From the NCBI GenBank assembly GCA_007119985.1, contig SKOQ01000209.1:1-8897 (forward strand): a stretch of DNA of 8,897 nt, read 5' to 3'. Below, piece by piece: positions 1-5,932 of the stretch. Both the position numbers and the translations under genes were made by a program. The notes below the pieces were generated by a model. It was not told the DNA's origin, did no database searches, and saw only the letters and a list, made by a program, of their open reading frames with translations. This DNA is from Marinospirillum sp. GTDB lineage: Bacteria; Pseudomonadota; Gammaproteobacteria; Pseudomonadales; Halomonadaceae. Numbering within the stretch: the stretch's first letter is position 1; each line of letters starts with the position of its first letter.

Positions 1-365
1 AAGCCATGTTACAGCGCCTACCCAATGGTAAGCAGGCGCAATTGAGCGAGGCGGCTTTGGCGGCTCTGGCTGACTATGCGTTTCCTGGCAATATTCGTGA
101 ATTGCGCAATCTGCTTGAAAGAGCGCTCTTGCTCGCCGATGGTGGTGAGATCGATCTTCCGCATCTGCCCTTGGACCTCCAGCGAGGCTGCACAGATGAA
201 GCGCAGCCCCTTTTACCTCACCAGCCTGTGCCTTTAAAAGAACTCGAGGCCCATTACCTGGCGCGTCTTGTCAAGCAGACGTCCTTGGATCGCGCGGCAT
301 TAGCGCAAGCGCTCGGCATCAGTGAACGCACCTTGTACCGCAAGCTCAAGGGGTTGAAGCTTTAG
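1..365 (+). CDS. Sigma-54-dependent Fis-family transcriptional activator, C-terminal fragment (5' end outside window)
   Basis: This is the tail of a bacterial enhancer-binding protein that would remodel sigma-54 RNA polymerase. The frame is open to the left edge, so the ATG at position 6 is probably internal. About 119 residues after that ATG are visible. Residues 14-45 resemble the lid of the AAA+ domain, with the FPGNIREL motif (26-33) holding the sensor-II arginine. A variable linker rich in proline and leucine follows. The last 26 residues form a Fis-type helix-turn-helix, with LGISERTLYRKLK at 103-115. Family assignment is firm. The regulatory N-terminal domain and the ATPase core (GAFTGA, Walker motifs) lie outside the window, so the input signal and targets cannot be named. 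It reads toward the small envelope gene at 484, but that gene's upstream region shows no good -24/-12 site. Confidence 0.93.
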   Translation, partial: AMLQRLPNGKQAQLSEAALAALADYAFPGNIRELRNLLERALLLADGGEIDLPHLPLDLQRGCTDEAQPLLPHQPVPLKELEAHYLARLVKQTSLDRAALAQALGISERTLYRKLKGLKL

Positions 366-414
366 CTACTTTTTGATCTCGTTTTTTCAAGCGGCTTAGA
401 TCGAGCGGTTTATC

Positions 415-443
415 TTGCCTTGGTTCGGCTTCTTCCATAGTAT
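415..443 (+). promoter_or_regulatory. Possible sigma-70 promoter for the small envelope protein gene
   Basis: TTGCCT (415-420) is followed after 17 nt by TAGTAT (438-443). Both match the -35 and -10 consensus at four of six positions, with ideal spacing. Transcription would start near 450, giving a leader of about 34 nt. This was read by eye only. The rest of the 366-483 gap is AT-rich with T runs at 370-374 and 382-387, and I see no convincing terminator for the upstream activator in it. Confidence 0.35.
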
Positions 444-448
444 TTAAC

Positions 449-463
449 TAGAATGTAATTCTA
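449..463. promoter_or_regulatory. Perfect inverted repeat, candidate operator
   Basis: TAGAAT (449-454) and ATTCTA (458-463) are perfect reverse complements around a 3-nt GTA spacer. The repeat sits just downstream of the candidate -10 box and would cover the transcription start and first transcribed bases of the gene at 484. A dimeric repressor could use it, or it could form a weak 5' hairpin in the RNA. Its binding protein is unknown. Confidence 0.4.
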
Positions 464-483
464 TATCACTTAAGGAGAGTGGA

Positions 484-954
484 ATGAACCTGAAAAAAGC
501 CCTATTGCCCCTCGTACTTTCTGCGGCCGTGGCCCTGCCTTTGCAAGCCTCTGCAATGACCCACAGTATCAGTACGGATTTGGTGCGCCTAGTTGATAAC
601 AATATGGACAACGGCATGTTTAACCTCTATTGGCAGGGGTCATTAAGTCGTAATACGGCGATACGTGCAGGCTATTCCACTGGAGACGACCTGAGCATTG
701 TCGATGTGACCTTCAAGGGCTATATCGATCGTTATCATCAAGGTGCTTTTTATGAGGCTGGCTTGACTTGGTGGGATGGTGATCGAGATGATGATATTGG
801 CTTTATGGCTGCACTCGGTTACGAACGCACTCTCGCACCTCACTTTGTACTCGGTGGATCGGTACAAGTGGTCGCAGGGATCAGTGAGGAAGTTGCACAA
901 AGAGCCGAAACACCCTTCTTTCTGCCTAGCCTCTACATCCTGTTTGCTTTCTAA
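484..954 (+). CDS. Small exported protein, probable outer-membrane beta-barrel, uncharacterised
   Basis: I do not recognise a named family with certainty. The 156-residue product begins with a clear Sec signal peptide: MNLKK, then a hydrophobic core to about residue 20, then a cleavage site after QASA (24). The mature part of about 132 residues alternates polar and hydrophobic or aromatic residues in short strands separated by acidic turns, for example GDRDDDIG near 98-105. It ends in SLYILFAF. A terminal aromatic strand is the usual signal for the BAM outer-membrane assembly machine. Size and pattern would suit a barrel of about eight strands, loosely like the YfaZ, OmpX or OmpW type, but that comparison is from memory and shape only. 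The start is well supported by AAGGAG at 472-477, 6 nt upstream of ATG. The gene appears to stand alone, behind its own promoter, and its stop overlaps the convergent receiver gene by 4 bp. Confidence 0.8.
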   Translation: MNLKKALLPLVLSAAVALPLQASAMTHSISTDLVRLVDNNMDNGMFNLYWQGSLSRNTAIRAGYSTGDDLSIVDVTFKGYIDRYHQGAFYEAGLTWWDGDRDDDIGFMAALGYERTLAPHFVLGGSVQVVAGISEEVAQRAETPFFLPSLYILFAF

Positions 955-1358
955 GAAGTTGGCGCCACTCTCTCTGGTGATTGGCGCCTTTGATAAGCCT
1001 TCAAGATTGCGCTTTTTAACTGCAAGCCAGTAAAGGGCTTGAGCAGATAGCCATCGGCTCCAGTTCTAATGGCTTGCTGAACTTCGCTGGCCTGGCTCAC
1101 TGCGGTCACCATAATCACGATGGTGCTGGCGCGGATGGTTTTAATGCTGGCCAGCGCATCTAATCCGCTGACTTCGGGCATATTAATGTCCAGGCAAACT
1201 ATATCTGGCTGATACTGTTTGACCTTTTCAATGGCTGACCCCCCGTGGCTAGCTTGCCCGATGACCTGATAGCCTTGATCCTTGAGTAGTTCACTCAATA
1301 GCTCGCAGACCATAGGCTCATCATCAACAACCAGAACACGTAAGTCTTCCGTTTTCAC
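951..1358 (-). CDS. Single-domain CheY-like response regulator (stand-alone receiver)
   Basis: The 135-residue protein is one receiver (REC) domain with no output domain. The phosphorylation machinery is complete: acidic pair D12-D13, phospho-acceptor D57 in the LDINMPEVSG stretch, T85, and K107 in LLKPF. It should accept phosphate from a histidine kinase and act through protein contacts. The start is GTG at 1358, chosen because GGAG lies 7 nt upstream and no other plausible start exists before Met16. It lies 12 nt downstream of the phosphodiesterase stop and in the same reading frame, so co-transcription, and probably translational coupling, is likely. That context suggests it modulates or reports on the phosphodiesterase, but a motor, kinase or other partner is equally possible. 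No kinase gene is visible in the window. Its last codons form the overlap with the convergent gene. Confidence 0.9.
   Translation of the reverse strand: MKTEDLRVLVVDDEPMVCELLSELLKDQGYQVIGQASHGGSAIEKVKQYQPDIVCLDINMPEVSGLDALASIKTIRASTIVIMVTAVSQASEVQQAIRTGADGYLLKPFTGLQLKSAILKAYQRRQSPERVAPTS
961..988 (+). terminator. Weak hairpin after the small envelope gene
   Basis: GGCGCCA (961-967) pairs with TGGCGCC (982-988) across a 14-nt loop, starting 7 nt after the stop at 954. Only a short T run (989-991) follows, so intrinsic termination would be weak. The hairpin lies inside the 3' coding end of the convergent receiver gene. Confidence 0.3.
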
Positions 1359-1370
1359 ACACAGGCTCCA

Positions 1371-3626
1371 TTAAAAAGAAGAGGATGGGGGCGATTCAGC
1401 TTCAGCAAAGAGTTGGGCTAAAGGCACAGGGCGACCGATGCCAAACCCTTGGGCATGTTGGACCCCCAGTTTTCTGAGCCACGCCAGCGTTTCTTCGCCT
1501 TCGACAAATTCCGCAATGGTTTGCAGCCCCAAGGCCTGAGCCACAGCACAGGTTCCCTTCACCATTGCCTGATCGACCTCACTTTGAGCAAGATGGCGAA
1601 TAAAAGTGCCATCGATTTTCAAATAGTCAAATTGAAAGGACTTGAGATAGTCGAAGGTTGCTAATCCAGTCCCAAAATCATCCAAAGCCACACTGGCACC
1701 CAAGGCGCGCAGGGCCTGAATCTGCTGAGCTGCATCTTCAGTACGATGAATACGCTCACTCTCGGTGACTTCAAAGCTGATTTTAGAAGCTGGCACTTGA
1801 GTATGCGCCAAGAGCGTACGGATAAAGGGTACCAGCTCTAGATCAGAGAGCGAAGCACCAGAGAGGTTAATAGAGCATTTATGCGTTCTGGCCAGCCAAT
1901 CAGGATGATCAGCCAGATGTTCTAGGCTATGGCTGATCACCCAGCGATCGATTTCCTGCATATAACCAAAGCGCTCGGCAGCAGGTAAGAACTCGATCGG
2001 TGACAGCAGCTCGCCAGCAGGAGAGACCATGCGCAGCAGGATTTCATAGCTGAGCCCCGTGCTCTGTCCGCTGAGATCCTGAATGGGCTGTGCAAAGAGG
2101 CGGAGTCGATTTTCAGGCAGTGCCTGTTTAAGCGCCTCAAACCGACGGTTCAATATCTGGCGCTCTTGCATCAGCTCTTGGCTGGATAAGGCGATCAGTA
2201 GGCGTCGGTTGCGTTGGCGTGCTTCTAATGTGGCTTGATGACAGGCTGCCAAGTAGCCAGCGGGTGTCTCGATTTGTCCATCCAAAGGTAGGGCCCCGAG
2301 TGCAATACGAATGCGGGTGGAATGCTGCTCGCTGATATAGGTCTGATCATTCAGTTGATCATACAGAGGATCGAGTGCTGCCTTGAGCGACACGCTCTCC
2401 TCAGCTTGGACTAACAGTAGATAGCGCCCTTGTGCCAAGCGAAACTGCTGCATATCGGCGCGTCGCCATTGGCGCAGTTGGCTGGCGAGTTGGCGTTCGA
2501 GTTCATGCGCTCCCTCAAAGCCCATCTGATCGGCTAGCTCTTCAAAATCGAGGAGATCGATATCCACCAGCCATGTCGAGTGAGGCTGAGAGAGAATCAA
2601 GCGATTCAGTGCCTGGATGAGTTCGCGCTCGTTACCGAGGCCGGTCAGATAATCCTCACGCGCTTGACGGCGAAAGGAACGTAGCAGCTGATTACGCTCA
2701 ATGTTGACGGCTGCAATCAGCTGGGCCATGACAACCATACCCGCCACTTGGGTCAGCATTCTGATCAAGCCTTGAATATTCTCGATCTGAGTCACCCCGC
2801 CCCAGCCACGCAGTGCAAAGGCAACAAAAAGTGCCACAAAAACAGGCAGCACGAGAGCAAGGGTCTCACTGCGTGCCACCATGACGAGCCAGCAGAGCAG
2901 TGGAAAAAAACTATAGGCGAGGGCGGTGGCATAAAGCCGCTGTCCTTGGCTTTCCAGTAAAAGGGTCGTCGCCGCTGCCAAGAGGGAAACTGCGAGCCAG
3001 GTTAACAGTTGAGGCTGGCGAAGATCAGCCATCACTCCACCAATAAAGCGCCTTTGGCTCATCAGGATGAGCAAAGCGAGTGGGGTGAAAAGAATCAGAC
3101 CAAGGGCTTCAAAGCCCCAATAAAGCAGCCAAATATCATACCAGGCAAAGTGTTGAGCTGTGGGTTGCGTGAGCCAGAAGCCAAGAGCACCACCGGCTGA
3201 GACTAGTCCACTGCCGAGCAGAGCGCCCCGAAAATACAGCCTGAGCACCAGTCGACGTGTGAAGTGCCGCAGTTCTTGGGCATCAATATCACGGATCCAG
3301 TAGGCAGCAAGCCAAGAACCCAGTGCCATGCTGCCACTGAAAAGCAGTGCAAACAGCCACGGCGCCTGCTGCCAGAATAACGACCAGATGAGTAAGGCGG
3401 GCAAGCAGGTATAGAGCACGCGTGAGCCGTAGACCAGCAGCGCACCCAAAAGCAGGCCAGCAGGCGGCCAGATGACAGAAAAAGCCTGTTCTGGCAGCGT
3501 AAAAAAGCGCGAGACTTCGGCACTGAAGACCAGTAAAGCGGCCAGCACAACCAGCTTGAAGGGTGTTGCCTCGCGCAGAGGTGCGAGTGCCATCTGAGCA
3601 GGGCGATGTGTCAGCGTCTTCAGCAT
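1371..3626 (-). CDS. Membrane c-di-GMP phosphodiesterase: MASE1, degenerate GGDEF, EAL
   Basis: The 751-residue protein should hydrolyse c-di-GMP to pGpG at the inner membrane. Residues 20-310 are a polytopic MASE1 sensor with roughly eight or more hydrophobic segments and the typical WPPAGLLLGALLVYGSR stretch (53-69). Residues 322-480 are a GGDEF fold, starting at DYLTGLGN, but its signature reads AQGRY (398-402), so cyclase activity is very unlikely. Residues 500-742 are an EAL domain with its metal and catalytic set in place: E528 (EIL variant), N587, E619, D649-D650 in DDFGTG, K670, E706 and Q726. Loss of cyclase signature with an intact EAL argues for a phosphodiesterase, perhaps with the GGDEF part as a GTP-sensing or structural module. 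The ATG at 3626 has AGGA 10 nt upstream. A terminator upstream (3694-3737) separates it from the MCP gene, and the receiver gene follows as its operon partner. The ligand of MASE1 is unknown. Confidence 0.93.
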   Translation of the reverse strand: MLKTLTHRPAQMALAPLREATPFKLVVLAALLVFSAEVSRFFTLPEQAFSVIWPPAGLLLGALLVYGSRVLYTCLPALLIWSLFWQQAPWLFALLFSGSMALGSWLAAYWIRDIDAQELRHFTRRLVLRLYFRGALLGSGLVSAGGALGFWLTQPTAQHFAWYDIWLLYWGFEALGLILFTPLALLILMSQRRFIGGVMADLRQPQLLTWLAVSLLAAATTLLLESQGQRLYATALAYSFFPLLCWLVMVARSETLALVLPVFVALFVAFALRGWGGVTQIENIQGLIRMLTQVAGMVVMAQLIAAVNIERNQLLRSFRRQAREDYLTGLGNERELIQALNRLILSQPHSTWLVDIDLLDFEELADQMGFEGAHELERQLASQLRQWRRADMQQFRLAQGRYLLLVQAEESVSLKAALDPLYDQLNDQTYISEQHSTRIRIALGALPLDGQIETPAGYLAACHQATLEARQRNRRLLIALSSQELMQERQILNRRFEALKQALPENRLRLFAQPIQDLSGQSTGLSYEILLRMVSPAGELLSPIEFLPAAERFGYMQEIDRWVISHSLEHLADHPDWLARTHKCSINLSGASLSDLELVPFIRTLLAHTQVPASKISFEVTESERIHRTEDAAQQIQALRALGASVALDDFGTGLATFDYLKSFQFDYLKIDGTFIRHLAQSEVDQAMVKGTCAVAQALGLQTIAEFVEGEETLAWLRKLGVQHAQGFGIGRPVPLAQLFAEAESPPSSSF

Positions 3627-3651
3627 AGGGCGGGTTTCCTCTCCGTGGAGG
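3627..3651 (-). promoter_or_regulatory. Phosphodiesterase translation-initiation region with SD-containing stem-loop
   Basis: Read on the minus strand, CCTC (3651-3648) pairs with GAGG (3641-3638) around the hexaloop CACGGA. The right arm is part of the Shine-Dalgarno sequence GAGGA. The ten bases between AGGA and ATG are AACCCGCCCT, nearly the same as at the MCP start near 5686. A GGA in a hexaloop that also hides the ribosome site is the layout bound by CsrA/RsmA. The stem is only 4 bp, so this is suggestive. Confidence 0.35.
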
Positions 3652-3674
3652 TCGATTGACAGGGGATGTCAGGC

Positions 3675-3684
3675 TTCAGCTGAA
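3675..3684. repeat. 10-bp perfect palindrome upstream of the phosphodiesterase gene
   Basis: TTCAGCTGAA is its own reverse complement. It lies between the MCP terminator and the phosphodiesterase start, about 50 nt before the ATG, where a promoter or operator for the phosphodiesterase-receiver unit would be expected. I could not fit a convincing -35/-10 pair around it: TTGAAA on the minus strand lacks a matching -10. Confidence 0.25.
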
Positions 3685-3693
3685 TTTCAACAT

Positions 3694-3737
3694 AAAAAGC
3701 AGCGCATCTCACGTTTTATCCGCGCGAGATAGGCTGC
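3694..3737 (-). terminator. Rho-independent terminator of the MCP gene at 3761-5686
   Basis: On the minus strand GCAGCCTATCTC (3737-3726) pairs with GAGATGCGCTGC (3710-3699), with one C-C mismatch and one G-T wobble. Three more pairs can form inside (GCG with CGT), leaving a loop of about nine bases. Five T residues follow immediately (3698-3694). The hairpin begins 24 nt after the MCP stop. It is a textbook intrinsic terminator and makes the MCP gene a separate transcript from the phosphodiesterase unit. Confidence 0.85.
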
Positions 3738-3741
3738 TTGT

Positions 3742-3757
3742 TGGAGAGATGTCTCCA
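3742..3757 (-). other. Second small hairpin between the MCP stop and its terminator
   Basis: TGGAGA (3742-3747) and TCTCCA (3752-3757) form a perfect 6-bp stem with a 4-nt loop, starting 4 nt after the MCP stop codon. It has no T run of its own. It may protect the 3' end of the transcript or simply accompany the terminator. Confidence 0.5.
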
Positions 3758-3760
3758 GCG

Positions 3761-5686
3761 CTAGACTTTAAAGCGCTTCACTAGATTTTGGAGCTGCTGT
3801 GCAACTTGATTCAGTTCAGCGCCGCTGCTGGCAACATCGGATGCGGCTAAGCCAGTCGCGCCACTGAGTTCGACGATACGCTCTAAATTACGGTTCAGCT
3901 CATCCACTGTCGCGCTTTGCTGTTCGGTTGCTGAGGCGATCTGAATATTCATACCTTCAATATTGTTGATCGCATCAGTGATCGACGCGAGCGCATCGCC
4001 TGCGGCTTGTGCATCATCCGCTGTTTTCACTGAGCGCTCGTTACTGGAGCGCATGGCATTCACGGCGACTGTAATACGGTTGCGTAGCTGATCCACGGTG
4101 GTCTGGATCTGTTCTGTTGATTCATGTGTGCGTGCCGCGAGGGTGCGTACCTCATCAGCCACCACGGCAAAACCTCGGCCCGCTTCTCCAGCGCGTGCGG
4201 CTTCAATCGCGGCATTCAGTGCCAGTAGATTGGTTTGCTCAGCAATCGCTCGAATCACGTCCATGACTTGGCCTATCTGCTCCCCCGACTCTTGGAGTTT
4301 TTCAACTTCAGCTGCTGTTTCGGTGATGATGGCGGCTTGTTGCTGAATAGAGCTCACCACAGTTTGAACACGAGTTGATCCTGTTGTTGTTTCTTCGCCA
4401 CCTTGCTGTGCGGCTAAAGAGGCATCCTGAGCATGACGGGCGACCTCTTCAACCGTGGCGACCAGTTCATTCATGGCCGCGGCAATCTGATCGACCTCAC
4501 CTTGTTGATGCTGCATGTCATGGCCCATGCTCTGACTGGCGGCTTCTACTTTTTCTGCATTCAGCGTCAACTCGTGTGCGGTATGGCTGATATCACTGAC
4601 CAGTTGACGAATACTGGCGATAAACTGGTTAAAGGCATCGGCCAGCTGACCCAGCTCATCGCGACTGGTGACAGGCAGTTGCTGTGTCAGATCAGCATCA
4701 CCTTCGGCAATATCCTTCATCCGCGCAACCATGCGTTGTATAGGTTTCACCTGCTGCTGAGCCACCAGAGCAATGACCAGCATCAGGATGAGCAGGACGG
4801 CCAGAATCACCAACACGATCTTGGTCAGTAAGGCTCGAGTGGTCGCGGTAAAGGTGTCACTGGGTACTGAGACACCAATGGTCCAGTTGGGTGTTTGTGG
4901 AATGGGGTGCCAGATCATCGTCATCGGCTCAGCTTGCAAATTCAGGATGCTGCCCATGCCAGATTCACCGCGAATCATACGTCGGCCATGCGCATCCAGT
5001 CCTTGATAACCCTGACGGTCTGCATCGGTGACATTGATTTGCATCCGCGCGGCCGGTGTTGGGTGGGCGACCAGCATCCCGCTGCCATCGACGACCCAGC
5101 CATAGCTGCCTTGGCCCATGGCTAGGCTGCCAACGATATTGGATAGCTCCTCCATCGAGAGAGAAATACCCATCATGCCAATGCGTTCTCCGTCGGCATT
5201 ACGGACCACTTCTGCAATGACTGCCACCGGCTGCTGTGTGGCGAGAGAAATAATCGGGTTGGTGAGCACGCGATCATAACGGCCACGAACCACGATATCT
5301 TGAAAATATTCGCGGCTCGCGATGCTGGCATAGTGGCCATTATGAATCACCGCATCACCTTGGCGATTCGCAAAAAACAGGGATTCAACTGCGGCATCAC
5401 CAGCCTGTTGATGAGCGAGCCAGGATTCGATTTCGTTCAGGCTAGAGGCCTGCTGCAGCTCTTGAGCTGAGGCTAGTGCTCTGAGCCACATACGATAACC
5501 CTCAACCCAACGCCCTACCTCGGCCCCTCGTGCTTCTACTTGGCGGCGACTGCCGTCCTCAATCATCTGCGGTACGCTGCTATTTAATTGTTGTGTCACC
5601 AGTGTACCCAGCAACAGGAATCCGATCAGAAGAGGCAGCAGAATCGTCAGTAAGAGGCGTTGTTTCATCGAGAGCTGTGCAAGCAT
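3761..5686 (-). CDS. Methyl-accepting chemotaxis protein with dCache sensor (MCP 1)
   Basis: This is a 641-residue transmembrane chemoreceptor that would bind a small ligand in the periplasm and control CheA through CheW. In order it has TM1 (about 11-31), a dCache-type periplasmic domain (about 35-280), TM2 (287-309), HAMP (310-362) and the cytoplasmic coiled-coil hairpin. The conserved tip is at 481-517, with EQTNLLALNAAIEAARAG. The dCache region lacks the R-x-W-Y pattern of the amino-acid-binding subclass, so the ligand is unknown. The C-terminus is LVKRFKV, with no CheR/CheB-tethering pentapeptide. The frame runs upstream to an ATG at 5719. I prefer ATG 5686 because AGGA lies 9 nt before it and because the likely promoter leaves almost no leader for 5719. 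The gene is monocistronic, ending in the terminator at 3694-3737, and is divergent from MCP 2. Confidence 0.93.
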   Translation of the reverse strand: MLAQLSMKQRLLLTILLPLLIGFLLLGTLVTQQLNSSVPQMIEDGSRRQVEARGAEVGRWVEGYRMWLRALASAQELQQASSLNEIESWLAHQQAGDAAVESLFFANRQGDAVIHNGHYASIASREYFQDIVVRGRYDRVLTNPIISLATQQPVAVIAEVVRNADGERIGMMGISLSMEELSNIVGSLAMGQGSYGWVVDGSGMLVAHPTPAARMQINVTDADRQGYQGLDAHGRRMIRGESGMGSILNLQAEPMTMIWHPIPQTPNWTIGVSVPSDTFTATTRALLTKIVLVILAVLLILMLVIALVAQQQVKPIQRMVARMKDIAEGDADLTQQLPVTSRDELGQLADAFNQFIASIRQLVSDISHTAHELTLNAEKVEAASQSMGHDMQHQQGEVDQIAAAMNELVATVEEVARHAQDASLAAQQGGEETTTGSTRVQTVVSSIQQQAAIITETAAEVEKLQESGEQIGQVMDVIRAIAEQTNLLALNAAIEAARAGEAGRGFAVVADEVRTLAARTHESTEQIQTTVDQLRNRITVAVNAMRSSNERSVKTADDAQAAGDALASITDAINNIEGMNIQIASATEQQSATVDELNRNLERIVELSGATGLAASDVASSGAELNQVAQQLQNLVKRFKV

Positions 5687-5731
5687 GGGGCGGGTTCCTA
5701 AATAAAGGGGGATCATCATTATTGCGCCTTT

Positions 5732-5740
5732 ATATTAGCA
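5732..5740 (-). promoter_or_regulatory. Possible extended -10 promoter of MCP 1
   Basis: The minus strand reads TGCTAATAT (5740-5732), an extended -10 form (TGn plus a 4/6 match to TATAAT). No good -35 lies 16-18 nt upstream. Transcription would start near 5725, giving a leader of about 40 nt before the preferred ATG at 5686. Confidence 0.3.
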
Positions 5741-5784
5741 TGCTGCAAATGCGAAAATCGATGGATTCTTACCTCTAGGTCTAG

Positions 5785-5801
5785 TTAGTCAGACTTTAGT
5801 C
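5785..5801. repeat. Direct repeat TTAGTC x2 at one-turn spacing, with internal inverted repeat
   Basis: TTAGTC occurs at 5785-5790 and 5796-5801, 11 bp apart, about one helical turn. Between them AGTC (5787-5790) and GACT (5792-5795) form a small inverted repeat around one A. It lies in the middle of the divergent MCP control region and could bind a regulator acting on either gene. It is short enough to be chance. Confidence 0.3.
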
Positions 5802-5839
5802 GTGAGCAGGGGAAAAGTCTCTGTGTTCTCTTTTGTGAC

Positions 5840-5848
5840 TGGCATAAT
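5840..5848 (+). promoter_or_regulatory. Possible extended -10 promoter of MCP 2
   Basis: TGGCATAAT is an extended -10 element, with CATAAT matching TATAAT at five of six positions. A matching -35 is poor. Transcription would start near 5855, leaving a leader of about 78 nt before the ATG at 5933. I see no good sigma-28 (FliA) site, which would be common for an MCP gene. Confidence 0.35.
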
Positions 5849-5932
5849 AACCCTTGTCATAAAAAGGTCATTTTATTCGAGGGTGATCTTTAAACGTTCG
5901 TAAGCTTCGATGATTGGAAAAGGATGACAGGA

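Noticed and set aside
339..374. Terminator after the sigma-54 activator gene
   Set aside because: AAGCTCAA can pair with TTG-A-AGCTT, but with a bulge and inside the coding end. The T run begins 7 nt after the stem, so I did not call it a feature.
421..436. Sigma-54 (-24/-12) promoter upstream of the small envelope gene, suggested by the adjacent sigma-54 activator
   Set aside because: A TGG triplet at 421-423 could be read as -24, but no GC is present at the required -12 spacing. The sequence there is TTCC.
643..1033. Open frames overlapping the small envelope gene on both strands (643-900 minus, 776-1033 plus)
   Set aside because: The envelope gene has a signal peptide and a strong ribosome site. 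These frames have neither and give unlikely sequences.
4098..5125. Several plus-strand open frames of 70-130 codons opposite MCP 1
   Set aside because: They are antisense to a clear MCP gene, have no recognisable domain, overlap one another and lack good ribosome sites. They arise from codon bias on the opposite strand.
5767..5799. Sigma-28 (FliA) promoter on the minus strand for MCP 1 from TAAAGTCT
   Set aside because: The -35-like half is close to TAAAGTTT, but the expected GCCGATAA at 11 nt spacing reads CCTAGAGG, which does not match.
5891..5913. Sigma-28 promoter for MCP 2 from TAAACGTT and TTCGATGA
   Set aside because: Spacing between the halves is 7 nt instead of 11, and it would leave almost no leader before the start codon.
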